The notes under the pieces are model-generated. The model did no database searches. It saw nothing but the letters and a program-made list of their open reading frames with translations, and was not told where the DNA came from. Positions 16,748 through 26,296 of a stretch of 64,000 nucleotides of DNA are shown here, piece after piece. The first letter of the stretch is position 1. Each line of letters begins with the position of its first letter. Made by a program: the position numbers and the translations under genes. The DNA comes from Alg239-R122 sp041746135 (GTDB lineage Bacteria; Pseudomonadota; Alphaproteobacteria; Sphingomonadales; Sphingomonadaceae), in contig JBGTHQ010000031.1 of the NCBI GenBank assembly GCA_041746135.1, positions 54,026 to 118,025 of the forward strand. Direction: 5' to 3'.

Positions 16748-18199
16748 ATGTCCAAAACCCTTGCGAAAAAAATCCAAAGCACTCAAGGTGTATTGAGCGG
16801 AAAAGCCGCTCGTTTTTATGCTTTTGCGGCTTTTCTGATTATTGTCTTCGCGACTGGCGGGGCGTCACGTGACGATGTGCAGTCTTTGGTCTTTTTGCGT
16901 CCATTGGCCGCTCTGTTTGGCGCCTATGCCTTAACGTGTTCGACATGGGAATGCTGGAAAGGTCGGCTCTTCCCTGTGTGGATTGCATGTGCTCTTGCCG
17001 GACTTATGCTGCTTCAGCTCATTCCTTTGCCCCCGCAATTTTGGACGACATTGCCGGGACGGCAGATTTTTGCCGACATAGCGGATTTGGCAGGGATCGA
17101 ACAACCCTGGCGGCCTTTGTCGCTTTCGCCATCGCGGACATTGAATAGCTTTTTTTCGCTTATGATTCCGATTTCAGCAATGATGCTTTATCTCAACTTG
17201 GACAAAGGGAACCGCAAAAAGGCAGTCGCGGTTCTCATCGTATTGGCCGGGATAAGCGCCCTATGGGCGATATTTCAGATCACCGGATCGTCCAGAGGAC
17301 CGCTTTATCTCTATCGTATTACCAATATCGACGCTGCGGTCGGTCTGTTCGCAAATCGCAATCATCAAGCTGTGCTTCTGGCCGCGACGATAGTCATGCT
17401 CGGATGGTATGGGGCATCGCACGCCATCGCCGAAAAGCTTGCGGCATTGAAATTATACGGCAGTATTGCTGCGATTTTTGTGCTGGTTCCTTTGATATTT
17501 ATTACCGGCTCGCGCGCCGGCTTGATTCTTATGGTGCCCGCGCTGCTGGCGGCGATGAGCTTCATCTATTTCGGAAGATATACCGTAGAAAGCCAGTCTG
17601 CCGGAGGAAAAAGTCGAGCCAGAAAAAAACGGTTCGCATCGCGGCAATTCATATTGGCCGGAAGCATCATACTGGTTGCGGGTATGGCGACCCTAACGGT
17701 CTATTTTTCGCGCTCTCTTGCTTTCGACCGCCTTATCGGCGGTAATGATGTGGAAGAACTTCGTACGCAGCTATTGCCCATTCTCGTCAGGATGGCGGGG
17801 GGTTATTTCCCATGGGGGAGCGGATTTGGGAGTTTCGAGTATGTTTACCGGATTTACGAACCCCAGGAACTGTTAAATCCAAGCTACCTTAATCAGGCTC
17901 ATAATGATTGGCTGCAATTTATCATCGAAGGCGGGCTGCCGGGAATAATCATCGCATTCGCGTGTGTTATCTGGATATGTTTGCAGTTATTTGCGATAGT
18001 GAGAAACAAAGCTGGTTCCCGCTATGCCAAACACGGTGCGATAATGGCTGGCGTGGTCATGTTGCTGTTACTGGCGGGCAGTATTGGGGATTACCCTTTG
18101 CGCGTTCCGTCGCTTATAACTGTATTTGCGATTATGGCATGTGTCTTTCGCGACCATATTCTTATTGTTCAGCGAAATGTAATGAAAACCAAAACATAG
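16748..18199 (+). CDS. O-antigen ligase/polymerase family membrane protein
   Basis: A 483-residue protein from the ATG at 16748 (MSKTLAKKIQ). It has about ten membrane helices and an O-antigen-ligase-type segment: 'FANRNHQAVLLAA', 'FITGSRAGLIL', then a periplasmic loop with 'GSGFGSFEYVYRIYEPQEL' and 'QAHNDWLQFIIEGGLPG'. This H-N-D/W-L pattern is typical of ligase and ExoQ-like proteins. The frame is open from 16610, but those 46 extra residues look non-coding and cross a hairpin. It heads a co-directional set with wza and wzc and is a second polymerase candidate besides 14008-15282. Confidence 0.8.
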   Translation: MSKTLAKKIQSTQGVLSGKAARFYAFAAFLIIVFATGGASRDDVQSLVFLRPLAALFGAYALTCSTWECWKGRLFPVWIACALAGLMLLQLIPLPPQFWTTLPGRQIFADIADLAGIEQPWRPLSLSPSRTLNSFFSLMIPISAMMLYLNLDKGNRKKAVAVLIVLAGISALWAIFQITGSSRGPLYLYRITNIDAAVGLFANRNHQAVLLAATIVMLGWYGASHAIAEKLAALKLYGSIAAIFVLVPLIFITGSRAGLILMVPALLAAMSFIYFGRYTVESQSAGGKSRARKKRFASRQFILAGSIILVAGMATLTVYFSRSLAFDRLIGGNDVEELRTQLLPILVRMAGGYFPWGSGFGSFEYVYRIYEPQELLNPSYLNQAHNDWLQFIIEGGLPGIIIAFACVIWICLQLFAIVRNKAGSRYAKHGAIMAGVVMLLLLAGSIGDYPLRVPSLITVFAIMACVFRDHILIVQRNVMKTKT

Positions 18200-18311
18200 C
18201 AAAACCGAAACCGTAAGTCGCATGATCATATATGCGGATGCTGTATATGAGCAGTTTACGTGCCGGGGACTTTCGTCTAACAGCATCCAAAATTATGGAA
18301 AATCTTCGAGA

Positions 18312-19022
18312 ATGACGAAACTTCTGCCTTTATTGTTACTGACCTTTCTGTTGTCGGCTTGTGCCGGACCGAACGTACTTGGCGGAAGTCCGAACGTGAC
18401 GGTAGTTTCCAGTGAAGGTTTGCCTGAACCGACGCGGATTGATCAGCTCAGTTCGAACCGTGCGTATCTGATCGGGCCTTTCGACAAGTTGAAAATCGAT
18501 GTTTTTGGTATTGAGGATCTGAGCAAGGAAGTTCAGATCGATGCGAGCGGGCGTCTTTCATTCCCTCTTGTGGGTGTGGTCGAAGCATCCGGCCTTACGC
18601 CTGGAGAATTGGCGGATGAACTGGAGCGTCGTTTGCAGGGCCGCTATGTTCGTAATCCGCAGGTCACGGTAAATCTCGAAGAAACTGTCAGCCAGGTCAT
18701 CACTGTCGACGGGCAGGTCGATGAACCGGGCTTATATCCGGTAATCGGACGGATGACTTTGATGCGTGCTGTCGCCACAGCGGGCGGAACGGCCGAATTT
18801 GCCAAGCTTGATGATGTCGTGATTTTCCGAAGCGTCAACGGCGAACAGCTTGCCGGGCTATATAATTTGAAAGCCATTCGGAGAGGCGCTTATGCGGATC
18901 CGGAAGTCTTCGCGAATGACGTCGTGATCGTTGGAGATTCACAGGCGCGCCGCCTGTTCCGTGATCTGATACAGGCATCTCCGTTGCTCACCACGCCGCT
19001 AATCATTTTGTTTAGACCATAA
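18312..19022 (+). CDS. Polysaccharide export outer-membrane lipoprotein (Wza/GumB family)
   Basis: A 236-residue protein from the ATG at 18312. It starts MTKLLPLLLLTFLLSACAG, a lipoprotein signal peptide with lipobox LSAC. The upstream in-frame ATG at 18222 would bury this signal. The Poly_export domain follows ('IGPFDKLKIDVFGIEDLSKEV', 'IDASGRLSFPLVGVVEASGLT') and then a SLBB domain ('VDGQVDEPGLYPVIGRMTLMRA'). It forms the outer-membrane exit channel for the polysaccharide. Its stop overlaps the ATG of the chain-length kinase gene (TAATG). Confidence 0.92.
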   Translation: MTKLLPLLLLTFLLSACAGPNVLGGSPNVTVVSSEGLPEPTRIDQLSSNRAYLIGPFDKLKIDVFGIEDLSKEVQIDASGRLSFPLVGVVEASGLTPGELADELERRLQGRYVRNPQVTVNLEETVSQVITVDGQVDEPGLYPVIGRMTLMRAVATAGGTAEFAKLDDVVIFRSVNGEQLAGLYNLKAIRRGAYADPEVFANDVVIVGDSQARRLFRDLIQASPLLTTPLIILFRP

Positions 19023-21232
19023 TGGATATTAAAAGCAATTCACTTATGAACGATATTTCACATGGTCATGTCCCGGAGAATTTAAATGACGCCGATACCT
19101 ATGATGATCAGGCGCATGAAACGCCGATTCTTATCCAATATTGGCAGGCCGCGCTTCGTCACAAGATCGCCATAGCGATTATCATAGCTGTTTGTATTGC
19201 GGTTGGCATTATCGCGACGCTATTGATGACGCCTTATTATACCTCCACGGCAACGGTAGAAATCAACCGCGAACAGGACAAGGTTACCAATGTCGAGGGT
19301 GTCACAGCATCGGATAATGCGGCACAAAATCTCGAATTTTATCAGACACAATATTCTTTGTTGGAGTCGCGCTCGCTGGCCGAGCGCGTTGTACGCTCGC
19401 AGAATCTTGTTTCGAAACCGGATTTTTTCGAAACTTTCGATATCGACCCCGACAATAGCGGTCTGCTTACGGAAAGGTCGAATACGCAAACCGCGGCAGA
19501 AAGAAACGAACGGCTGAAGCTGGCAGCAGACATATTGCAGGACCATATCAGTATTTCGCCCATTCGCGGTTCCAGTCTGGTCGATATCAGTTTTCAAAGT
19601 CCAAACCCTGCCCTGTCTGCACAAATTGCCAATGCTTGGGTGGAGGAATTTATCGCATCGAACCTCGACCGCCGTTTCAGTTCGACCGCTGAGGCTCGAA
19701 AGTTTCTCGAAGAACAATTGGCGGATCTGAAACTGAAACTGGAAGATTCGGAACGCAATCTATCGCTTTATGCCGACAATAAACAGATTATAACATTGTC
19801 TTCGGAGCAAACTGCGGATGGCAAAACCGTTTCACAGAAAACCCTTGCTTCTTCCAACCTGGAAGCATTGAATGCTGCGTTGGCGCAGGCGATAGCCGAT
19901 CGTATTGCGGCAGAAAGCGAAGCCGGCCGAAGCGCGGGCAATAAAAACGCCCTCACGAATATTGCGCTTAATAATCTTCGTGAAGAGCGCGCCAAGGTTC
20001 AAGCCGATTATGCCAAACTCATGGTCCAGTTTGAACCCGAATATCCGACGGCAAAAGCACTGGCCACTCAGATTGCCGCGCTCGATAGGAGCATTGCCTC
20101 CGAAGAGACCCGTTCGCGCACCGGCACGTCCGCGCGCTATCAGGAAGCGCTGGAACGCGAACAGAAATTGCGCGCGCAAGTCGAACGTCTGAAAGGGCAG
20201 TTTAGTGGCGAAAGGCGCGACTCGATTCAATATAATATTTTTCAGCGCGAAGTTGATACCAATCGGCAGCTATATGATGGTCTTCTTCAGCGATACAAGG
20301 AAATCGGGGTTGCTGGAGTGGGCACCAACAATATATCGGTGGTGGACCCTGCACAACCGCCGGAACAACCTTCTAGTCCGAAGCTTTTATTGAATATCGC
20401 CCTGGCAATGCTGGCGGGCCTCGGTCTGGCCGCAGCCTATGTCTTCATTGTGGAACAGATCGACCAGACAATCAAAGATCCTTCGGACCTGAAATCCAAA
20501 CTGGGGATTGCGCCGCTTGGCTCGATTCCAGATCTGGAAAAGGAAGATATACTGGTTTCTCTGGGAGACAAAAAATCTGTTGCCTGGGAAGCATATCTAT
20601 CTATCCGGACGAGCCTTGCCTTCCTTACCGATCACGGTGTACCGCGATCCTTTCTTTTGACCAGCACGCGTCCGAACGAAGGCAAAAGTACCTCCGCATT
20701 TGCCTTGGCCTCGGTTCTTGCCAGTACCAACAAACGTATATTGCTCATCGACGGCGATATGCGCAATCCATCGCTCCACCATATGTTGGGCAAGAAAAAC
20801 ACGAACGGGTTGAGCAATTATCTGACGGGTGAGGATGATTTATCCAAGCTCATTCATCAGGAAAGTGCTTATGGCTTTGATGCCATGTCCGCCGGACCGA
20901 TACCGCCTAATGCGGCGGAATTACTGAGTAATTCGCGCATGCGCGAGCTGGTTGCCAAACTTACGGAAACCTATGACACCGTAATTATCGACGCGCCACC
21001 CGTTTTGGGTCTAGCCGATATTCCTCTGCTGGCGGATTCGGTAGAAGGCGTGATTTATACGATCGAGGCAGGCGGGGTAAAACTGCGCGGCATACAATCG
21101 GCAATACAACGTGTTCGCAGTTCGCATGCACATATTTTCGGCGGTATCGTAACGAAGGTACAGTCGCAGCATTCCGGTTACGGTTATGCGTATCAATATA
21201 GCTATGGCAATAAGGCGCCGGAGCCAGCGTAA
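19022..21232 (+). CDS. Polysaccharide co-polymerase with tyrosine autokinase domain (Wzc/ExoP family)
   Basis: A 736-residue inner-membrane protein. A Wzz domain near residues 35-140 starts with helix 'IAIAIIIAVCIAVGIIATLL'. A long periplasmic coiled coil follows (about 200-420), then a second helix ('LLNIALAMLAGLGLAAAYVFI'). The cytosolic BY-kinase domain has Walker A TRPNEGKSTS (near 549-558), Walker A' 'ILLIDGDMRNP' and Walker B VIIDAPPVLG. The C-terminal tail 'GYGYAYQYSYG' is the tyrosine cluster that is autophosphorylated. It controls chain length and export together with the outer-membrane protein encoded just upstream. Confidence 0.93.
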   Translation: MDIKSNSLMNDISHGHVPENLNDADTYDDQAHETPILIQYWQAALRHKIAIAIIIAVCIAVGIIATLLMTPYYTSTATVEINREQDKVTNVEGVTASDNAAQNLEFYQTQYSLLESRSLAERVVRSQNLVSKPDFFETFDIDPDNSGLLTERSNTQTAAERNERLKLAADILQDHISISPIRGSSLVDISFQSPNPALSAQIANAWVEEFIASNLDRRFSSTAEARKFLEEQLADLKLKLEDSERNLSLYADNKQIITLSSEQTADGKTVSQKTLASSNLEALNAALAQAIADRIAAESEAGRSAGNKNALTNIALNNLREERAKVQADYAKLMVQFEPEYPTAKALATQIAALDRSIASEETRSRTGTSARYQEALEREQKLRAQVERLKGQFSGERRDSIQYNIFQREVDTNRQLYDGLLQRYKEIGVAGVGTNNISVVDPAQPPEQPSSPKLLLNIALAMLAGLGLAAAYVFIVEQIDQTIKDPSDLKSKLGIAPLGSIPDLEKEDILVSLGDKKSVAWEAYLSIRTSLAFLTDHGVPRSFLLTSTRPNEGKSTSAFALASVLASTNKRILLIDGDMRNPSLHHMLGKKNTNGLSNYLTGEDDLSKLIHQESAYGFDAMSAGPIPPNAAELLSNSRMRELVAKLTETYDTVIIDAPPVLGLADIPLLADSVEGVIYTIEAGGVKLRGIQSAIQRVRSSHAHIFGGIVTKVQSQHSGYGYAYQYSYGNKAPEPA

Positions 21233-21259
21233 GGATTCGCAAAAAGGATATCTGTTGCG

Positions 21260-22447
21260 GTGAAAAACAGCATCATATGGATGATTGGCCTCGCCATTGC
21301 CTTCGTCTCGGGGCTATCGGCGATGGGGTCTATCGCGAAAAACAAGGCGCCGCAACTGGCGATGGGTCTGCAGCCAGCAAACGGGTTCGCCGCTGAAAAT
21401 CTGGCGGCCGCGTCGGTTAATGCCGCCATTACCGCTAATAATGGGTCGTTTCCCAATCAGGTGAGCCCACGCGCAGCCAATCTGGCGATGCAAGCCTTTT
21501 TGGCCGAGCCCGCCACTCCAGAGGCGGTGGGAGTGCTCGCGCTTCTGGAGGCGGGAAGCGAGAGGCGCAAATTAATGGATAAGGCCTTGTTGTTGTCGCG
21601 CCGGCAACAGATGGTAACTTTGTGGATGATCAATGATAGCGCGGCGAGGGAAGACATAACCTCGATTTTGCAACATTACGATACGATGCTGCGCACCAGT
21701 TCATCGGCGGCATCGGTGATAATGCCACAAATCGCAGCGGTCCTGGCCAATGAAGATTTCATACAGCCCCTTGCGCGTCTGCTTGCCACAAATCCGCCGT
21801 GGAGCAGTCAGTTCTGGGCAGCAGTTGTAGGTACTCCATCCGCTATCGGCAATGCAGCGCAATTGCGGCAATTGCTTTACAAACCCAGCGAGCCCGGGGA
21901 AAATTATCGCGATGCGGATTTGATTAATGCTCTTGCCAACGACAGACAATTTGCGCAAGCGGCCGGCTTGTACAGGCTACTGAAAGGCGAAAAGAAAAAC
22001 GCTGCGCTTTTAGAAAACCACTCTTTCGAGAAGATACCCGAATATCCGCCGATGGATTGGCAGTTGATGTCAACCGGAGAATATGGCGCAGCAGTTTCGG
22101 AAGGAAAATTGCAGTTAAGTGCTATCCGAAATTCCGGTGGACTGTTCGCGCGGCAGATTGTCGACCTACCCCCCAAAGTTTTGACAATCGAAGTCATAGG
22201 CAGCGATGATCTTGCGGACGATGCGCAGGCATTTTTAAGCCTGTCCTGTGCAGAAGCGAAAAATAATGCGCCCCAGCCGATCAGAATCGCTTTAAAAAAC
22301 GGGACCACACGTCAACAGATAAGCAATGTTAATTCCGGATGCCGATTTTACTGGCTCGATATTAGCGCACGCGCATCTGAAAATGGTGATGGCTTCGATG
22401 TCAGTCTGAATTCGATATCCATGCGAGTGAACACGGCGGGCGCTTGA
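21260..22447 (+). CDS. Exported EPS-locus protein of unknown function
   Basis: A 395-residue protein starting at a GTG, with an N-terminal hydrophobic segment (IIWMIGLAIAFVSGLSAMG) that is a signal peptide or anchor. Residues about 60-250 are alanine-rich and helical, like TPR-type repeats (APATPEAVGVLALLEAG-like spacing). The last 140 residues begin 'LENHSFEKIPEYPPMDWQL', which resembles the opening of a CBM-like jelly-roll domain (N-x-x-FE ... W). It contains two Cys that could pair. It lies 27 nt after the wzc-like gene on the same strand. A glycan-binding or assembly role is inferred from context only. Confidence 0.6.
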   Translation: MKNSIIWMIGLAIAFVSGLSAMGSIAKNKAPQLAMGLQPANGFAAENLAAASVNAAITANNGSFPNQVSPRAANLAMQAFLAEPATPEAVGVLALLEAGSERRKLMDKALLLSRRQQMVTLWMINDSAAREDITSILQHYDTMLRTSSSAASVIMPQIAAVLANEDFIQPLARLLATNPPWSSQFWAAVVGTPSAIGNAAQLRQLLYKPSEPGENYRDADLINALANDRQFAQAAGLYRLLKGEKKNAALLENHSFEKIPEYPPMDWQLMSTGEYGAAVSEGKLQLSAIRNSGGLFARQIVDLPPKVLTIEVIGSDDLADDAQAFLSLSCAEAKNNAPQPIRIALKNGTTRQQISNVNSGCRFYWLDISARASENGDGFDVSLNSISMRVNTAGA

Positions 22448-22537
22448 AACGCATCGGAGATGGAATGTTCTCCAGATCATAATATCTTAAGGGCTATAAT
22501 TCACTGATCATGACGTAGCGGCATACCAGCAAGATTG

Positions 22538-23485
22538 TTATCGGAGGGCACCGTCGTTTCCTTCGGGAGCCAGCGGCGAAGGCTGGCGCACCTGCGTCCC
22601 TTCTGACGTGCGCAGCTGACGGGGCTCCAGAATTGCCGCGGTTTCAATCAGGTCGAGGGCACGGCGCGCGTCGATATAGCGTTTTGCAAGAGTGATCCAG
22701 GGCTGGGCCTCATCCTGTCCGGGCAGACGGCTTACTTCGGCCAGCGCCGCCTCGACACGATCGGTTTCCAGAAAGCGCTTGGCGCGTTCCAGCCGCTGTT
22801 CGGGCGCGGGCGAGGCACTGCCCTCCCGGCGGACGACGAACAAATCGCGCATTTCCTGCGTGAAACTGGTCCACAAGTTTCCATCGGCCGTGCCGTTGGT
22901 CAGATCGGCACCGATCTCGTCGAGTTTGCCGCGCAGCTCGTCGAGGGTGACCGGATTTTTCGCGGCATTGATGATGGTGGTAACCGCCACCGGTTGGGCT
23001 GCACCGAAGCGCAGGCGCAGCTGTTCCTCGATATAGCCCAGCGTGGACCCGCGATCGAGGGCACGGCGTGCGGCGAAAGCGATCAACAGCCCTTCCGCCC
23101 GCGCTGCGTTGCCGCCTGCTGCCTGCGCTTGTACGTTAATGCGCGACAGACGGTCTTCCAAATCGGCCACGCGGCGGGCCAATGCGCGCTCCTGATCGGG
23201 GTCAATCGAAACCATTTCGGCCGGGCTTGGCGCGCCAGCGGGACGTACCGTGCCGTCCGGCAGGATACGCTGTTCCAATGCCTCAGCTTCGATAGTTCTC
23301 GGCTGACCCGCTCTCTCATCCTGCCGTGCACCGGCAGTCTCGGTGCTCAAAAGATCGTATTTCGACACCGCCCAGACCGTAGCGATTGCCCCCCCGACAA
23401 AAGCGAGGGCGATCAGGATCAGCAGCGTGCGGAATCCCGATTTCTTACTGGTCGGGGCGGATATTGGTTCATAGTCGCGGTTCAT
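22538..23485 (-). CDS. Mitofilin-like / COG4223-type inner-membrane protein
   Basis: A 315-residue protein with a short cytosolic N-terminus and one membrane helix ('FRTLLILIALAFVGGAIATVWAV', about residues 18-40). A periplasmic part follows, with a coiled coil near 98-118 ('QERALARRVADLEDRLSRI') and a helical C-terminal domain. It lies directly downstream of hemD. In alphaproteobacteria that position is occupied by mitofilin-like or HemX-like proteins. Those proteins are thought to shape membranes or help tetrapyrrole synthesis, but the role here is unproven. The gap to hemD is 48 nt, so one operon is likely. Confidence 0.65.
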   Translation of the reverse strand: MNRDYEPISAPTSKKSGFRTLLILIALAFVGGAIATVWAVSKYDLLSTETAGARQDERAGQPRTIEAEALEQRILPDGTVRPAGAPSPAEMVSIDPDQERALARRVADLEDRLSRINVQAQAAGGNAARAEGLLIAFAARRALDRGSTLGYIEEQLRLRFGAAQPVAVTTIINAAKNPVTLDELRGKLDEIGADLTNGTADGNLWTSFTQEMRDLFVVRREGSASPAPEQRLERAKRFLETDRVEAALAEVSRLPGQDEAQPWITLAKRYIDARRALDLIETAAILEPRQLRTSEGTQVRQPSPLAPEGNDGALR

Positions 23486-23533
23486 ACATTGTCCCGATAA
23501 TCTGGTGTCATATGCAGTTATATTGTTCGCGGG

Positions 23534-24235
23534 TTATGTCTTACACAATTGCCGCGCGACTTCCAGCAAAGCTTGGTCGTTATGTGCGCGGGCGGTGGAT
23601 ATGTTGCCCCAGCCCGGCCCTGCTGCAGCGGCGATACGCGGTCCGAAACAGGCCACCGAAATCCCTGACAGGTCGATCCGTGCTGCGACACACTCGGCGC
23701 GAACATGCTCGGCCGCGCGCGCCGAATGGAGCAGGATGACCGCCGGGGATGCTAGGGTTTCGCGTAGCCTATCCGGCATGGGCAACGCATCGGACCGATA
23801 GATCGTGACACGGTCGATCGTCAGTGAGTGTGGGGGCAGCGGCACAGTATCACGGCCCGATAGCCACAAAACGCGGCGGCACCCATCCGCCTCGAGTTCT
23901 GGCAGGACTTCCGAAACTCCGCCGGAGCCCGTATAAGTGACCGTAAATCCATGATGCCGTGCCATCATAGCGGTGATGTCCCCCACCACGTAAAGAGGGA
24001 TTTTCGCAAACCGCCCGATATCATTTCCCGCACATCGGAACACGTTGGCGCTCGCGATCATCAGTGCGTCATAGTCCGTATTTTCACTGTTTGTCGGATT
24101 TCGCGCAATCTCCCAAGGCACCGGCGAAACGGCGAAGAGAGGTGTTTTGACGACGTGCCAACCTTGATCGCGCGCGCGCGCAGCGGTTCTTTCCGCTCCC
24201 GGCTCGGGCCTGACGATTACGAGCGGCACCGTCAT
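23534..24235 (-). CDS. hemD: Uroporphyrinogen-III synthase
   Basis: A 233-residue protein from the ATG at 24235. It starts MTVPLVIVRPEPGAERTAARA, the family's N-terminal pattern. The middle 'DALMIASANVFRCAG' and C-terminal 'PAVILLHSARAAEHV' match the two-domain HemD fold, which is weakly conserved. It cyclises hydroxymethylbilane with inversion of ring D. The start overlaps the hemC stop by 4 nt, so the two are translationally coupled. The longer open frame to 24481 runs inside hemC and is not used. Confidence 0.85.
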   Translation of the reverse strand: MTVPLVIVRPEPGAERTAARARDQGWHVVKTPLFAVSPVPWEIARNPTNSENTDYDALMIASANVFRCAGNDIGRFAKIPLYVVGDITAMMARHHGFTVTYTGSGGVSEVLPELEADGCRRVLWLSGRDTVPLPPHSLTIDRVTIYRSDALPMPDRLRETLASPAVILLHSARAAEHVRAECVAARIDLSGISVACFGPRIAAAAGPGWGNISTARAHNDQALLEVARQLCKT

Positions 24236-25215
24236 ATGCCAGTAAACAGCTTCTGGATCGATCGCGGTGCCCTGTGCAGCAACGCGGCGGCCAGATCGGC
24301 GGAATGATCGTCGTCGTTCGCCATAAAGCGGATGTGATCGCCGATCTTGTCGGCGCCGTTTTCGCTGTACAATTCGCCGCGCAGATGGATTTCGCCGTTC
24401 GAGAGTTTGGCATAGGCCGCGACGGGGCTGTGGCAATTGCCGCCCAAGCGTTCCAGAAACGCCCGTTCTGCCGAAACGCACCGCGCGCTGGCGGCCTGGT
24501 TCACGCCCGACAGGAAAGCGGTCATATCTTTATTGGCGCTGAGCGTTTCCATGCCGATCGCGCCCTGTGATGCGGCGGGCAGCCAGTCGCCCGTATCAAG
24601 TGGTGCGCCGATGTGTTGCATGTCGAGCCGCGCCAGTCCGGCGGCGGCCAAAAGCGTGGCATCGGCCTCGCCATTGGCCAGTCTCGCCATTCGCGTCGCG
24701 ACATTGCCGCGAAACAATTTTACGGTCAGGTCGGGACGTACATGCAGCATTTGTGCCGCACGCCGCGGTGAACTGGTGCCGAACGTGCCGTATTGGGGAA
24801 TATCGGCAATCGAATCCGCGCCCAGCAGCACATCGCGCACATCTGCGCGTGGCAGTATCGCGGCCAAGTGAAACATTGCCGGTCGTACCGTTTCGACGTC
24901 CTTCATCGAATGGACAGCGAAATCGATATCGCCGTCGACCAGTGCGCGGTCCAACTCGCGGGTCCATAATTCCTTCCCGCCCAATTCGCGCAGCGCACGG
25001 TCCTGCACCTTGTCTCCGCTGGCGACGACGGGCAACAGCGTTATGGCATCGGAGGAAAGGCCATAGGTCAACCGCAGGCGGTCCGCAGTTTCGCGCGCTT
25101 GCGCCATGGCCAGCGGCGACTGGCGGGTCCCCAGCACCAGCGGGCGCTGCGCAAGCCGTGCCGCGAGCGCCGGAGGCAGGGAAAGGGGTGGCGGGTCGGT
25201 GATATCATTCATCAT
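24232..25215 (-). CDS. hemC: Hydroxymethylbilane synthase (porphobilinogen deaminase)
   Basis: A 327-residue enzyme of normal length. It shows 'PLVLGTRQSPLAMAQARE', 'FAVHSMKDVET', 'GTSSPRRAAQML', 'RGNVATRMARL' and the cofactor-attachment site 'LGGNCHSPVAA' with Cys261. It polymerises four porphobilinogen units on a dipyrromethane cofactor in the cytosol. It is divergent from tsaD with only 46 bp between start codons, an arrangement common in alphaproteobacteria. hemD follows with a 4-nt overlap. Confidence 0.95.
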   Translation of the reverse strand: MMNDITDPPPLSLPPALAARLAQRPLVLGTRQSPLAMAQARETADRLRLTYGLSSDAITLLPVVASGDKVQDRALRELGGKELWTRELDRALVDGDIDFAVHSMKDVETVRPAMFHLAAILPRADVRDVLLGADSIADIPQYGTFGTSSPRRAAQMLHVRPDLTVKLFRGNVATRMARLANGEADATLLAAAGLARLDMQHIGAPLDTGDWLPAASQGAIGMETLSANKDMTAFLSGVNQAASARCVSAERAFLERLGGNCHSPVAAYAKLSNGEIHLRGELYSENGADKIGDHIRFMANDDDHSADLAAALLHRAPRSIQKLFTGI

Positions 25216-25261
25216 ATTGGCCGATTGTTCTTAGGCGGAAGGGGCGCTAAGGGAAAGGGCA

Positions 25262-26296
25262 ATGGCGCTGATATTGGGAATTGAATCGAGCTGCGACGAA
25301 AGTGCGGCGGCGGTTATCGGCACGGACCGGACGATCCATGCGCACCGGCTGGCGACGCAGGAGGCCGACCATGCGGCCTATGGCGGGGTCGTCCCCGAAA
25401 TTGCCGCGCGCGCCCATGTGCATCACCTGACGCCGCTGATCAAGGCGGCGCTGGCCGATGCGGGTATGAGTTTGTACGATATGGATGCTATCGCCGCAAC
25501 CGCCGGTCCAGGACTGATCGGCGGCGTGATGGTCGGGCTCGTTACCGGAAAGGCGCTGGCCATGGCAACGGGCAAACCGTTGATTGCGGTCAACCATCTG
25601 GAAGGGCATGCGCTCTCGCCGCGTCTGATCGATGCCGAACTGGATTTCCCCTATCTGTTGCTGCTCGTATCGGGTGGACATTGCCAGATATTGCGGGTTG
25701 ATGGAGTTGCGCAATACCGGCGGCTCGCCACGACCATTGATGACGCCGTGGGCGAAGCTTTTGACAAGACGGCAAAGATATTGGGGCTGGGATATCCCGG
25801 CGGACCCAAGCTGGAAAAGCTGGCGGAGAAGGGCGATCCACACGCGGTGCCGCTGCCGCGCCCGCTTCTGCGTTCGGCGGAACCGCATTTCTCTTTCGCC
25901 GGCCTGAAAAGCGCGGTGCTGCGCGCGCATCAGTCGGGAGTCCATCAGGACGCCAACCTTGCGGCTTCTTTCCAGCAGGCCGTGCTGGACTGCTTGCGCG
26001 ATCGTCTTGAAAACGTCATGGCATCGCACCCGGGTATGGCCTCGCTCGTTGTGGCGGGAGGCGTCGCCGCGAATGCACCGATCCGCGCGATGCTGCGCGA
26101 TGTGGCGGACGCACACGCGATGCGTTTTGTGGCACCCCCGGGCTGGCTGTGCACAGATAATGCTGCGATGATCGGCTGGGCGGGGGCGGAGCGGTATGAG
26201 GCTGGATTGTTCGATTCGCTCGATATCGCCGCACGGCCGCGATGGCCATTGGATGAAAGCGCGGAACACGCACGCGGAGCGGGAGTAAAGGCATGA
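25262..26296 (+). CDS. tsaD: tRNA N6-adenosine threonylcarbamoyltransferase
   Basis: A 344-residue ASKHA-fold protein. It starts LILGIESSCDESAAAV, has the metal site 'NHLEGHALSP' with His112 and His116, 'LVSGGHCQIL' and 'VAGGVAANAPIRAML'. It transfers the threonylcarbamoyl group to A37 of ANN-decoding tRNAs, with TsaB and TsaE encoded elsewhere. Length and motifs are complete. Its stop overlaps the gpsA start (ATGA), giving a tsaD-gpsA pair divergent from hemC. Confidence 0.96.
   Translation: MALILGIESSCDESAAAVIGTDRTIHAHRLATQEADHAAYGGVVPEIAARAHVHHLTPLIKAALADAGMSLYDMDAIAATAGPGLIGGVMVGLVTGKALAMATGKPLIAVNHLEGHALSPRLIDAELDFPYLLLLVSGGHCQILRVDGVAQYRRLATTIDDAVGEAFDKTAKILGLGYPGGPKLEKLAEKGDPHAVPLPRPLLRSAEPHFSFAGLKSAVLRAHQSGVHQDANLAASFQQAVLDCLRDRLENVMASHPGMASLVVAGGVAANAPIRAMLRDVADAHAMRFVAPPGWLCTDNAAMIGWAGAERYEAGLFDSLDIAARPRWPLDESAEHARGAGVKA

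Noticed and set aside
24236..24481. N-terminal extension of hemD in the long open frame
   Set aside because: It lies inside hemC in another frame and encodes an Arg-rich stretch unlike HemD. The ATG at 24235 with a 4-nt overlap is the normal arrangement.
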